DNA from: Owenia fusiformis
Taxonomy: Eukaryota > Annelida > Polychaeta > Sabellida > Oweniidae
Direction of reading: 5' to 3'
Assembly (NCBI GenBank): GCA_903813345.2
Contig: CAIIXF020000001.1
Coordinates: 51,417,885 to 51,481,884, forward strand
Length of the DNA stretch: 64,000 nucleotides
This document shows positions 24,130-39,100 of the stretch, piece by piece (position 1 is the stretch's first letter; each line of letters opens with the position of its first letter). The translations under genes were made by a program, and so were the position numbers. Under the pieces are notes generated by a model that saw only the letters and a program-made list of their open reading frames with translations, had not been told where the DNA came from and did not search any database.

Positions 24130-27100
24130 GTAAGTAGGAAACTACTTTTCTTATCAACTTTAAATTCATTATACCCTGCATGCAGAGTCTAGTTATAAAC
24201 TACCGAAGATGAAGCTCTCTTTTATGCAAAGGGTAAATTCGTTATATTGATGTGCAGAAATCACCATAATACTATATTGATTATATATAAATTGTATTGA
24301 ATCTTATTATTGTCTGAATACCAATTTTGCACTAATATGAGAATTCAAAATATTCAGAAAATTGAGTCAAAAAGTATTTTGAAAATTCAGCATTCTTTAA
24401 CATTTTCTTTTTGATTAGCCATATATTTATTATAATATATGGAAATTAACTCATTCCTTGTTTAGAAATTATTTTCATTAGATTAGCTTCAGTATAGACA
24501 AACAATATTTTAAGAGTATAGGCAAACAATGAATATTATTTATTTATTTGGAAAGGAAATTAACTAGCTACCATTATTTTTGGATTATTGTCAATTAGTT
24601 GAGTGTTCTATTTTTACATTTCATAAATTTTTAAACAAATGGGTGGGGAATATTTATATGATCTCCACCCTATTATTACCACAGTATGACAACTTGATTT
24701 ATCATCTGTTGGTTCAGTTTTTCACATTACTTCTTCATGTAGAAAATCTAATCCGGCATGTGGATCATTTTATGAATGGAAAACTCCATGAAGCTTGAGT
24801 TTATAATGTCACAGTATGCAGATGATTTTACTCCAACTTTTCTTTGTTAATTTTTTCTTTATTTTACTGGTTTAATGACAAGTCGAACGATTACCTGTAG
24901 CGTTATACAAGTTATTTTAGAAGGAATGTCTAAGTACACATTTCTTTTTAATCGTTTAATGATGGAGAAGAAAGGCTATGTTTATTAAGTTATTTTTGAT
25001 GGAATGTTTTGATACATAAGCCAAGAATGTGATATGTCAACATGAACTGAACTTGGAGGTAGGTAAATGTCTGGCAACATTGCAAGTGAAACACCTACTT
25101 CCTGAGATAATATTTATTATTAACCTTTGTGGTAGGCAAAAGCAAAGAGATGGGAGGCTTGGTTTCTATTTTAAGAGTATTTCAGTTTATTAATAAAAGG
25201 GGTGTACTTTCAATTTCATCTCAATGGTGTCTGCAATGATGTCGCCAAAACCCCATGTGCATTGCATGAAGTCAATTATCAACTTGTTAAACCTTGAACA
25301 CCAGGTTCTAAAAATGGTTTGAATGGAACTTTTCATTTTACTTGACATAAAATACCATGTGAAATTTTAAGTCTGCCTACAAGCCCCTGTGACCTCCAGA
25401 GGGAGGTGATATATACATTTATGTCACTTTGGAATCTTCACAGATTTTATTTGTGACAGAAATATCCAAATATCCATCATTCTGGGTATTCTAGAGATTT
25501 AACTGTGAATATCCTTTTTTATTGTGACCTTGTGTGTTTCAGTGTTTAACCCACCGGCCCCATCCCCATATACACACAGACGTCAAGTTAGCGATACGGC
25601 TTTACTACAGCGCCCTCGTATGAGAACCAATGGCAATCTAAAGCTCGGGAAAATTGGTGGCAGCGCAGAACTCACGGGTGATACCCATGTGCATCATGGG
25701 ACACCTAAATTAGGAACAGCATTGAGACACAGAGGTAAGTAATTCAATTTTACATTAATGTTATGATTGAAAATGGATGATGTCCATCTTAGTGAATGAA
25801 CTAGGCAGAGAAGCTCTGAGATTTAAGAATGGAAAAATATCATGCTAAAAGGAATTGAGCAATCCCCCATACTTAGTTGTTGCCAATTTAGATTTATATA
25901 TTGGCCCAGTAATGTATTATTCCTATTGAGTTAATTGGTTCTTACCATTAAGTTCTAGAATCAGAGAAGAAATTTGAATCAGAGATAGAATTGTGTTTTC
26001 AAAGTAAAAAAATGCAATTGCATAAGATGGTGTACAAATGCAATGTTCAGAAAACGCATCTGATTTAATTTGAACAATAGTTTTTGCTTCGAAGATTGAA
26101 AGGGGAATGGGTTTGATTTTCTCAACATGAAATTGTACTGGTGGAAGATATCCATTTGAAGACACTATAGGGAAATCAAGTCTTATTGTTCAGGATAGAT
26201 GGAGTTGCTATATTCACATTTCCATCTTATGAGAGGTTAAGAAACTCCCGCTGTTGCAGTTATTCATAACAAGATGAAAATAAGAAAGACAAAAGTAATT
26301 CATAACAAGTTAAAAATAAGAAAGACAAATACATATTACCATTTATTTATGACAAGTTGTTTTTTTATTATTTCTCTTTCATAAACTTTATTTAAGTAAA
26401 TGTATTTTTGCCAGAGATGGTAATTATGGCATTTAAAGGTCATATGAATATGGATTTGAAAGAAATGTGTTTTATTGGTTTGCAATGTTCAGTTGGTAAT
26501 TAGCTTTCCTCTATACTTCTACAACAGAACATGTCTGTGTATAAAACTCTAAATACACTTTCAACATACTTAAGAACATAACTTACAATGCTTATGTGAC
26601 ATTGAAAACTAATAAATCATTAAAGAACTAGAGACTGAGTAGACATAAGTCAACTTCTATTATTATTATTATTTATTATTATTTATTTATTCAGTAAGCT
26701 AAGTTTTGAAATACATACAATGAGCGGGTGACACAAATTGTGTATATTCCCGACAGGGTGGTAAGTTGCCTACATAGAAACAGAGGGGGATCTGTTTGTG
26801 TGCAAATGCTTGTAATGGATGGTAAATGAATTGTGTGTCATAGAGCCCAAAATATAAAGTATACGAATGATAATCAATTATTGACAAAGTACTTTTTCAG
26901 TTCTCTTTTCATGATGTGAACACTTCGAGAAGATTTAATCTTGTTTGGTAATTGATTCCAAATTGTTGGTGCCGTGAAAGTTAACATTGAAATGCCATAG
27001 TTCGTCCTTACTTTAGGTTTATCATAAGAATCCTTGTTTCTGGTATTGTGATCATGTCTCGCCTGGACCATTTTGAAAAAGTTAGGAAAAATTTTCTGGT

Positions 27101-30100
27101 AGTTATCAAGCTTATTTATCCATTTATACATGAATAAACATTTCTGTTGTTTGTGTATGTCAAAAATATTCAAAAGGTTTAACTGTTTGAATAATGGTAG
27201 GGAATGAGCCCTATAATCGCTGTTTGTTGCAATGCGGGTGAATTTCTTTTGCACAAGATATAGGGAATTTAATGAACTACATGTTTCACCCCAAATAACA
27301 TTGCCATATATAAGATGGGAATATATAAGTGAATAATAGATACTCATAAAACCGCTGATATTCAACAGTTGTTTAACTCTATATAAAATACCAATTGTCC
27401 TAGAAATTTTTGCATTAACAGAAGCAATATGCCGTTTCCAGTTCAAATGGTTATCTATTGTTATTCCAAGAAAGTTAATATGATCAACTTGTTCAAGTTG
27501 TTTGTCATTTAGATAGATTTTTATATTATTTGCATTAAATCTTTTTTGTCTTGAGGAAAAAATGATATATTTTGTTTTATTAGCATTGAGTGATAATTTG
27601 TTTGTGACCAGCCATTCCTCAATATGTTTGAGTTCAGTGTTTAAAGTTTCTGTCAGGTCATGTAGATTTTTGCCTTTGATCAATAAATTAGTATCATCTG
27701 CAAATAAGACGAAAAATAGTGTCGGAGAAGAAAGATAAATATCATTAATATATAATATAAAAAACAGGGGTCCCAAAATTGAGCCTTGAGGAATACCGCA
27801 AGTGATCAACTCACGATTAGAGATTGTTTCCTTATATAAAGTTTGCTGAAATCTATTTTTAAAATAACTTTTTATCCAGTCAAGAGCAACACCACGTATA
27901 CCATAATATTGAAGTTTGTCAAATAGTATGTCTAGTATTGGATCATGATTAATCAGTTATACCCATGCTTACACTAGGACAGGCCATACACTATCACTAT
28001 GTGCTTAATCCCCAGCTCAATTATTTTATGGAATTTAAATTGGCAGTAGACATAATTTTTGTGGTTTAATTTGGCCATGAATCTGTCAAACCTTGCATTA
28101 AGTTGTGTGGTCTTAAAATTGTGTTGTCCAGAAACCTTTGCCATTTTGCAGGTGTGTGAGAAATTACTGCTTTAAGCCAGAACCAGTCAAATTAGCAGAT
28201 ATATTTTACAGCTATGGGTTTCTCTATAGAAATGAGCATATGTTAGTTTTGAGCTTTAAGTTATTATTACACCCGTACCCTAAATGATTAAACAGAAACA
28301 TGTCTGGAATAAAAATGTCAGTACCTGTAATAATAAAAATTTATTTATATATCGAGGTAATCTGTAGGATAACTCGAGGCACAGAGCCTTATACTTACTA
28401 CTAGATTAGCTCTAAATTTTAAAAAGCGAATTCAAACTATTTGGAAAGGGTATTTGTAGGTATAATTCCTATCACCATGCTTTGCATATCTTTTCAAAAG
28501 TATAAGAACTGCATATTATTACTACTAGCGCCTGAACCTCATGATAAGACTTGGCTGAAATACTCAGACATTCATGTTATTATTTCTGGAGAAGTCAACA
28601 GGTTTGTGGGTAAATTCTTGGGTAGGGTGGCTGTTTTCTAAGATAAGTAAGAATTTCACCTAATTATTTTTGGAGTCACCACCTTTTATAAATACATTTG
28701 TTTCCTTTTTGTGGCTGGGTTGCTATAGCAACATTGATGCAATATCTCAAATTAAAACTGGATATCAAGAATTCAAACCAGATTATATTTTTAGTAGGTG
28801 TAAAAGCTACCAATGTTATGTTTATAGTTTAATGTCATATTGTTATAGTTACAAGTGTGTACCTGACCTCACCAAATGTTGTCATGGCAACCAATTAATC
28901 AACTAGGTGAGAGCCCTTCAGAGATTTCAAGATTTTCAAGTACCATGTTTTATCATCTACTGATTTGAACACTAGAAATTACATCTTATTTTTACCATAT
29001 TATCAGAGAGGTAAACATGAAAATTGGAATATACACAAACTGGTACCACTTGAGAGAGTACATCCTGCCAAAAAACTGTTATTTAAAACCTTCAATTGCT
29101 GGTGGAAGTTTACTTTAGGTCACCTTCAGGACCCTGTGGTTATCACAGAATGGCAATAATCCCTATAAAAGGAGGCACCCCTTTGTGCTAAAAAGTAGCA
29201 AAAATTGTTGTTTCACAAGTGAATATGAACTATGAGAACTCGAATCTGTTATTTTGAAGACAATTGTGTCTGGCATATGCTTACCAGTATCTCAATGGAA
29301 TGTTCTCTGTGTTGTTTACCGACCTTGTATTTCTACTAGGGTGGCAATCCTCTGGGTGAAATTATTGATAATTGATTCATTTCTTCATGGTTCAGATGTT
29401 GCCATTTTGGCTCATTACTAAAAGTACCATTTTAAGAGTTTGATTTCTCATCTTAAAAGAGAGCTTCATCCATAGTAATTACTTCTACCTTCTTGGCTTT
29501 GGGGTAACCGAAAACTATCCCCTTATTGGCATACTTTGCAAAAAGCACCCTCAATAATCTACTGAATGTATCTTAGATGATATTCATCCTTCACATCACT
29601 GAGCTTAAGTGGCTCAAATATGTTTCCATATCTTGAGTGTTTAGATAGTTGTGTCAGAGCAGTGATCTGATTTATCCACTGAACCATAGGGAAACATCAA
29701 AAACTAACTTCAAAGGATTTTTTGCAGTCTTCTTGTCTATAAAAGTGAAATTATATGCTTGGATCACCCCAAGTGATATTGACGGATTATTGCATAAGTG
29801 GCAGTGTTGTACATGGTGTGAAACTTATGAAATCAGTAAGTAAAAATTTCAGATTAAAATTTATCTAAGATAATAGATTATGAATATCTATAATCACATA
29901 TTTTAGTAAAACCTGTCTAATCCAAATGCCAATGGGACAGGTAAAAGTGCTCATATTGAGAGATGTTTGGATTAGAGAGGTGTTTGGATATACATGTTTC
30001 ACTAATTTGATATTGGAGTGAAATGTCTGTTAAAATGAATGGGTCAGTTCAGAGAAACTTTTATGGTACTTGTCTCAGATTTCTTCTACTAAAAATAGGT

Positions 30101-33100
30101 ATCTTGATTTTTATTGCATTCTTTATTTTTTATCAGTCATAGAAGACAGGTGGATTGACATTGTAGGACAGGAGGTAACAGGTGCTGCCCTCTAGTTAAC
30201 TAGGTTTAACAAACCAGGTGCTGGGTCAAACACTACAGGAAACATAAATGTGTAACTATGACAATTGATTTATGGTTTGGAAGCTGTTGAACCTGAAAAT
30301 GACAACTTAAGTTTGTCATTTACTTCATTTCATAGATTTGTCATAGTAACTTTAAAGTACATAAAAAATGTGTAAACATCCCAGGATTTATATATCCTCT
30401 CTAATTACTCAATCTGTGAGGTGTCAGTTTGCTAGTTAAATGAATTATGATTAGCTAATTATCAGTAATTGTAAATAATTACATGAGCTGATAGATTTGA
30501 TGGAACAGGTTTAATTTACAGCAGTCCTAACAGGTTGTTTCTGTGTATGTGATCTACTGCTTGGCAGATATATCCAATGAATTTGGCTTATTGAGGGGTC
30601 ACATCAAAATTTCAATGTATTTGCCCAAAGTGTTTTCAATGATTGATTAGACTCCTCTCTGACTTTTTTTTATCAACACCAAAAGTAATTGTTACAGTTA
30701 TAGTCTCCAGATTTTTTGTGGACAGTGTTCAGCATTTGGTGGTTTGTGTTCAGTGATTGGCATTCAGTGGTCAGTGTTTGGTATCTGTAACAAATGGCAG
30801 GTGGTGACAGTTTGCATGTTAGTGCCTTGCTAAACTTTGTAATAACCAAGTGTCTAGTTATCCCCACTTGAAATCCAATGTGTTTAAGCTGAATGAACAA
30901 ACGTATGCCTTTTCTCCAAGTTCTCCAAACAAAAATCACTATTACATAAAAATAACATTAATATTTCACATAGTCCCTAAGGGGTGACCCAAATCAGAAA
31001 AACAAACATGTTTTTTATGGAGGGTTATATTTGTATTTAGTGGTGTATTTATGTACTGTTTAATTCTGGCATTTTCATCTGAATCATAAACATGTTCATT
31101 ATGTTATTGCTTTTATTGTATAACATGGTTATTTTGACTGTTAAACAACATTATTGTATATACTGTATGTATTATTTATTTATTATTTGGGATCACCCAC
31201 AATGTTGGTTCTGGAAAGAGGAGCAATATACCAATACGCGATAACGTTAAATTTTGTTCAGTTTAGCTAGCTCTCGTTTGAATAGCTCTCATGTATGGTA
31301 CAACTTCGTCTACATCCGGGTTCTTTCCCATTGGATTACACAGGGGTGCTATTTTCAATGCCGCACTGCGGCTCTATTAAACATTTATGTAGAGTTTCAT
31401 TTGCACAAACGATAGGTATGTATGTAATTAAGATATATGACAAAGCTTTTTGAGCTATAATCCCCAAATCCGAAGAAATGTGTAGTTGAAAATGCCGTCC
31501 AATTCCAGTGACGTCACTGATATCCCAGAAATTGCTCAGACGCCATCGAATATCGAAAAATATAAATAATGTTACTTTGAATCTCCGATTATCTTTCTGA
31601 TTATTGAATAGATTGGATTATATAACTATGCTTGAGGGCTGATGAAGATCAGAAGCTGAGAAACGTTCAGAGTAATTGACTCGTTCGGCGGGCCAATGAA
31701 AATTTGTCCCTTCCAAAGCGATGCATCATGGGAGATATTTATGTAAATTACCACCTGAACTCTTATCGCGAATAGGAGTATTGCAATATATAATGTGATC
31801 TCTACATTTGAATAGCTCGTCCCATGTAATAACTTTTTTGAACTGTGATCTTGTTTTAATAAATCAAATGATTATTTTCTTTTTCATACTTTTTGGGTAT
31901 ATATAATATTGCTTTTTCAGATTTATGAAATTTCTGTTTAGGCTGCTTGCCATGGTTGTCCCTTGTGAATTGAAATATGTCATATTTTCTTCAATCAACT
32001 TATGTTAACCCTTTGGCCCACGATATAGTAAATAATATGAAGCTCTTTTTAAAGTGGCTAAAGCAGTCTTGAAAAGGGAATTGATGTTCATATTCATGGT
32101 TAAATCTATCAAACCTCTCTTATATATAATGGGTTTGCTCTATTATCTTGTCACAGAATAATTTGTGAAATATGTCAATTACACTGAACATATTGATATA
32201 CAGCACTTTGTTGATGTTCTTCTAATTGGTTGATATGGCTTCATCAGATATCAGATTCTCAATTTTCAGTATAATATTTCTTTCATTGCTACTGATATCC
32301 TATCTGTAAATGTTATTTGTTTAATTATTAGTATCTTGTCTTGATAAGTGTATGTTATTCTTTCATCCTCTCTAGACCCATGCCGAGTCCTTGATGAATG
32401 ATGAGATAGATGTGTTGAGATGTCGTTCTTACTGCAAATTGATATCTAAGACAGTTAAAGTTGAGTACAGTAAAACCTGTCTATTAAGAAGAACATATTT
32501 GGTACCTCTAAAAGTGTTCCACTTTTTAGGTGTTCCACTTACAGAGGTTCAATTAAGATTTAGTCAGTTGGTCTTTAGACTCTGGAAAGTGTTCTACTAA
32601 CAGAGGTGTTCTACTTCTAGAGGTGTTCTACTTGACACGTTTCACTGTGCTTAGATAAATTTGATATCAATTAGTCATCATTTATTCATGTCATGATTTC
32701 AAAAAAGTGCATTAACATTACAGTGTATTGAGCCTATTATGTACAGTGCATTTATATGGAGCATGGTAGTGTCTGGAAATGTTTTCTCAAAGTCCATGTT
32801 CAACATCAGATGAGGAAATATGTTTTAGCTTGAGATGAAAACCATGTGCATCTGAACATTCAACATTGAGCAATTACTGTGCTATAATTGCTAGATAAAA
32901 ATATGTTTTCCAAATGTTTAGTTCAAACTTCAAAATGCTAGGGTGTCTCGACCTCTCTAACCTTCTTTCTCTCAAGTACATAAGATTACCATACAACATA
33001 CAACAATCATGTAAAACTATGTAGTTTTACACTGTTCATTCTGAATTATATGTGATAGAATTCAGCTTACATCTTATTCTAAATTTCTCATTTGCTAAGA

Positions 33101-36100
33101 AATTTAGCAGGAAATGTCACAACAACTGGGCTTAATTCTCTGTTTGCTCTGGCAACAGGTGTTACATAATCATGAGTTACATGGAACTGATGTTGCATAT
33201 ATGTTGTGTTACAGCACTTTGATGCTATATAAATTTTTAGTTGTCTTACATTTTTCTGTTGTGATGTAGATTTTTGATTTAATAGGTGGAGTTTCATTGT
33301 TAAATGATTCTGGTGTGACATTGACACTGAGTTAAATGGTTATGTTGCAACAATAGACATTGTATAACATGGTTCTGGTGTTACACAGACTTGGGGTTAC
33401 ATGATTCTGGGGTTACATAGATTTTGTGTAACATGGTTATCATAGACTTGAGCCTTTGGCTCCACTGGGTGATAGATTATCTCCAATGCGCAATACATAA
33501 TCTTGGAAAGGTCAAACTTCCTATGGTCTTATTGCTCTGATTTCTGTTGTTTAGTCTTAGTTCTAATTACAACTAAGGTTGAGTCAGATGTTGCAGGTGA
33601 TTTTTCAAGACCTGAGGATTTGTGAAAATACACAATTAAGACGGTATGTGTTACAACTATAAAATAGCTTGATGAAATGAAAAAAGTTGACCTGATGATT
33701 GAAAGATTAGAGATTGAAAAGTCAAGCAGAAAATGAAATAAGTTATCCTGCATGTCTTGACAGTGAAACATGATGTATGAACTTGAGGAATGTATGTGAA
33801 TAAAGAGACTCAGTTTTGATAAATCACAATATGGTTTATACAAGAAAATAACACCCAATTTGTGTGACTATTAATGCGCCAATAAAATAGTTGAAAATCA
33901 TATATGAGAAGATAATGTCTGTGTAAGTAGGATGTTTCCCAATGTGAATTGTATGAAACTGCTGGACATAAAACATTGCATAAAAAATTGCAAAAATAAC
34001 GTATTATAAAGCCAGGTGTACATAGTGGTTCATGGACACTTTTATCATCTAAACAAAGACTGTTTGTATGTTTACTGATATATCACTGAAGGATTTGACA
34101 CAAAACAGAATTGAGGCAGTCTCTGGCTTACTCAGCTTATCTCATTGATAACTTTGGTGGATAAAGGCCAGAACTGAATCAGTTAATCACAGAAACCTCA
34201 AAGAATGAACATCAAGGAAATAAATACAGTATTAGTACATTCGTGATGTTTTCATCCAGATTTCAGTCATTCATTTTTGGTCTAGATATATAATTAACTT
34301 AGGATTTTCTTTTTTACCAGATGAAGTTTCAGTGGAACTAAGTATAAACATTTTCACCTTGTGTTTGGAGAGAGTAGCTTAACATCTGGTTCACTTGGGT
34401 TGTCAAAATAAAAAAAGTCTGAATAGGCTGATGGATATCTCATATGTTTGAGCTGTCAACAAGAACAACATACAACTTCGGCAGGAAGCTCATTTTCCAG
34501 TAATATTTCAAAAGGAAAACATTGATTTCTACAGTGGAGAGAGAGATTTGGATTAAAAAAGTGAGGGAGATTTGAAACACGCCTAACAGTATATTAAATC
34601 ATTAATTGGAGTTAATAGATAGTTTGTATTTTAAAAGACTTGTCCCAAATAAAGAATGAAATTTTCAAACAATAGGAATATCTAGCTTTACCAATATATA
34701 TTGACAGCAAGAGAAGAAATGATAGGTAAATGTATAGTTCCTTGTCTATAATTGCCAGTAAAGGTAGATAAGCTTAGCTTGAAAGCCTGATCCAATGGGG
34801 AGAAAAGCACCACAACACAACATCTCTGAGTGATTTACATTCACTATACTAGTGAACCTGAGGCATTAAATGAACAGTGAGGCTGTGAACGCGTGCTAGC
34901 AACTGAACCATGCAGTAGTTGCCAATATCTTATCAGGATTGGATACCTTTACATCTCTGTCAACTCTACGCCTGGAAATGCGTACCTCATCATATTAGCA
35001 ACCCCCTGTAGCACTGTTGACATGAGATCAAGAAAACAGAAAATACGGAGATTGCTAATCTGAAAGATTTAAAGTGAGTTATTTGGGAGTATGTTAAAGG
35101 CGCTGTAACATTAGCATTTAAGTGATGTTCAGCAAGATTTCAGGAAAATCAAGAGCACCTTGGATTAAATAGTGGCTTGTTCGACCTGACTCCAATTGGG
35201 GCTGATAATTTTTAACCGCCAGTTCTGACCTATATGAAATCAAATGGATGGATATAAATATTTTTATGGTACTCTTGACTTCCTATGGATAAGCATTTAA
35301 TTTCACTTTCGTGGGAATAGTTTTTATCTGGAAACTTATACAGGAATGTATATATCATGTGGTAATTGCTGAAGATTATTAAGAAATATATTAGGATTAA
35401 TAACAAGGGAGTTTCAGAGTGAAGATGTCAAAGTATGGCTTCTCACTCAACCTCAAATACTGGAAGACAAGATGTAGGCTTAAAGAAGGCCATAGCTCGC
35501 ATTCAAATACAAGTAAGTATGTAAATTATTTGTTTTTGCTTAGTTCAAATACAAGTAAGTAAATTATTTGTTTTTCTCAGTTCAAATACAAGTAAGTATG
35601 TAAAATTCTCGGTTCAAGTACAAGTAAGTAAAATATTTGTATTTATTCTCTATTCATATACAAGTAAGTAAATCATGTTTATCCATATGTTTAACATGTA
35701 GACAAATTGTGAGACTTGTAATCAAGCTCTTACATTATAACAATGTACAAGTATAGTCATCATTGTTTCAAAATATCATCATCATAGTTTTGTTATCATC
35801 ATTGTTTTATTTTAGCATTATTTACAGATGGCATCAATGTTTTATTCACTATTCAAATTATGTATTCATATAAATACAATTATTTCTTGGCGACATAGAA
35901 ATCAGCAATTTATTCAAGGAGTTGTTGATACAAGCTCCAATGCAGTTTTTCATGAATGCACAGGCAGGGGTAATTATTTTCTGAAGTCTGAGCCAGCTTT
36001 ACCTTTCTAATATATTGCAAGCATACATTGAATAATATAGAATCATAAATATATTCTGACAACTAAATCAGCTGTATCATTTGGACCTATTGCTTTCTTA

Positions 36101-39100
36101 AAGGGGGTCTGATGTTTTGTGTTTTTCAAATGTTGTCCTTTGTGTTTCTCTATAATTCCTCTTAATCCAGGATGAAGATATTGTGCCAGTTGAAGTAGTC
36201 GGAGAATGGATTATCCCTTTCGCCCTCCTGTTGTTCTTGCTTTATTTTCAGTTGTGAAATACTAACAGATATTTCTGCCTCAAAACAAACTTTTTTTTGA
36301 ACTAAAGTGTTTATTATTTTGTATTATTAACAGGTCAAGATCTGAAACTAAGTAGCATGATATGTTATAAGTAGATAGTCCAGGCAATTATGGAAGTTTC
36401 TCTCTTGTTGAGAACATTTATCAATGACTGTTAGTAGGGTCAAGTATGGTTCTAGTAATATGTAAACTATCAAGTAGTATAAATATATAACAAGTACTTC
36501 AGTTAATGCCAAGTTCACTGAGTCCATGATTGGAACTTACTTCTGTAGGTAGTTACCGTTACATTACTAATGTTGATTAATAATTATAGCTTTAAAGTCT
36601 GGATATTTTTTCATTTAAAACTCTTTTTCTGGAGTTTTAGTCTCTAAATAGTTGCTCTTTCATTTGGGTATATTGTAGTAATGTATTTTAAGTCTTCTTA
36701 AGGTAGGCCAAATATAAAGAGTATTCAACCATTAACATGTAACGTTATGTAAAAATACCATGTAATACAGGTCCACCTTAATGTTATCATCACCGTACTG
36801 AGCTTACTCAATATTTATCATTACTGCTGTATCTTTGTGAGTCTTTTATTGTGAGTCCATATCAATTGGTATAGGTGTAGATGCTGCAGTTCAGAATCAC
36901 GGTATGGTGTATATCTATTTACTGTTGAGAACATATATTTGATCCCACTTAACCTAGCAGCTTGATGAACCACCTTGGTAAAGCAGTCCTGAAATTCATG
37001 AATCTTTTGTGAAAATATACACATTGTTTCCAATTACATAATAGTGTAACAAAAGAATTGTCTGCAAGATGATACACAAAATGTCAGCAATTGGAAACAT
37101 GTATCAGATCAGTATTTTAAGAGTTTTATAATGCATCACTGTACAAAATATTGATGTTTATTTGCCGGTCCTCATCTCAAATTTATATTTGGCTCTTTCT
37201 CTTTCTCCACAATGACTATAATTAACTATACTGTAGTTAAACATGTCTAATGGAATACCTCTCTCTAGTGAACACTGCAATGAACACATTTATGTGGCTC
37301 TATAGAGGTATTCACCATACACAAGTTTTGCTTTATAATGATTAAGTTAATATTGACAAATTTTAACATGGACTTCCTAGATTTTAATACCTGCAATGGA
37401 AGCTGTGAGAAAGTCAGTGGTCATTCCAGCAATCATAGCCCTGACTGCCATCTTGGAAATCTCTCCCCTCTTCTCTGGTACCATTGCCCCTAAGCCTCCC
37501 AGTAATATACCAATAGATCCAATGTTTGAGAAGCCACATAATGCATAGGTTGAAATGACCTCAGACCTTGGCTGGAAGAGAAAGGAATTGTAAACTTAAT
37601 TATTTTATTGGTGAGTATGCCCTTGTGACAGGCACCCTGTAACAATACACCCTCTGGGTACCATGGGAATAAAGGTCTTGTGGATAACCTAAAGGTGTTT
37701 GATTTAATGAATAACATTGTGTGCTTCCACATACATAAAAGTATATATTCTAATTGATACCTCTATCATTCCACCGACCAAAGTGCTGTTTGTATTTCCA
37801 AGAAAGATTTCCCCATTTGGCATGTATTCTACACTGGTGTGGTTGTACATGGATGTATAGTTCTCGAAGGTTTTCCTATTCTTTATGATCTGACCAAGAT
37901 CAGTATATGCCACAAACTCATTTAGGAATGTCTTTATACCAATCAGCTGGGCGACAGTCCGACAGTCTTGCCAGCGCACTCCCATCAGGAATGCAGCGGG
38001 CCACAACAAATAGGACATGATGAACTAGAAAAGGAGAATCAAATAAAAGGGTAAAAATAAAATTGGAAACAAAATAAGCTGGGATTCGGGCAAGTACATT
38101 ATTTTTACCCTTTCTGGTCCTGTATTATTTTAGTACAGCCTACCAATGTACAGATAGTTCTTAAGACTTATAAATGGTGTTCTCAAAAGAAATGCACTAA
38201 ATAACACACAAATAGTAATTTATTTTGTTTACTTATTTTCTGAACTTCTCTTCTTAACAAAGCAATGAAAATAGTTAATGTGAAACACTGCATTCTTATT
38301 TTCTTCTTGATGTTATAACCCACATTCTAACCTGAAATGTAAGTGTCGGATACAGTGGTGGTTCAAGTCCCACTCTGGCACCTAGCCATGCTAGAGTTGC
38401 ATTAATAAATGCCAGCATTGCAAGGAAGGCTATCAGGTTTGCTGCAATGTTAGCGACCACCTTTATAGAGGAAGAAGCCCCACTTGATGCAGCCTCTATG
38501 ATGTTGGTGTGTGTGCTGAAATGAGCACTGTTAATTTAGGCCTCAATTTCTATTTTTCTGAAAAAGTTCTTTTTGTCAGAAATAGGCACAGAAATTTTCC
38601 GAAATTAAGCTCAACTATCAATCTATCATTTTTGCACAAATGATATATTTAGTCTTGCTAGAAACTTAAAGAAAGTCTCTTTGTTCAATTACTAGAACTT
38701 CTAATTTCCGAATGTTTTTTATATCAGGATCAGCAAGTACACTCATACCTTTTCCCCATTGCTTGTATATTTGCAACAGTTGTCTTTGATGTTTCTTCTT
38801 CTGGATAGAACAGCTTTGATGTTGCCAGGGCTCCTGGGGCAGACATTACTGATGCAGATAGCAAGTGGTTGGCTGGGACACCTAGTACAATTAAAGTGGC
38901 AATTCCACTACCAGCTATTGTGGCAAAACCTGCAGTCATAACAGCGTGTAACTCAGACTTTGTCATGTCCTTTAACAATGGCCTGATTAACAAGGGAGCC
39001 TCTGTCTGTAATTTAAGATATAGAGGAATCTTAGTATTATTTCATGTGTGAATATGAGTAGGATGTAGTCAGGCATGAGACACATGTATATAGAAAATAT

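Noticed and set aside
33160-33440. Recurring GTTACATGATTCTGG-type phrases
   Set aside because: They suggest a loose degenerate repeat, but I could not define a unit or ends well enough to call it.
38359-38386. GGTGGTTCAAGTCCCACTCTGGCACC looks like the T-arm and acceptor end of a tRNA gene
   Set aside because: It lies inside SLC28 coding exon 5 (minus strand), where it encodes conserved transporter sequence, and no matching 5' half or A box is present.
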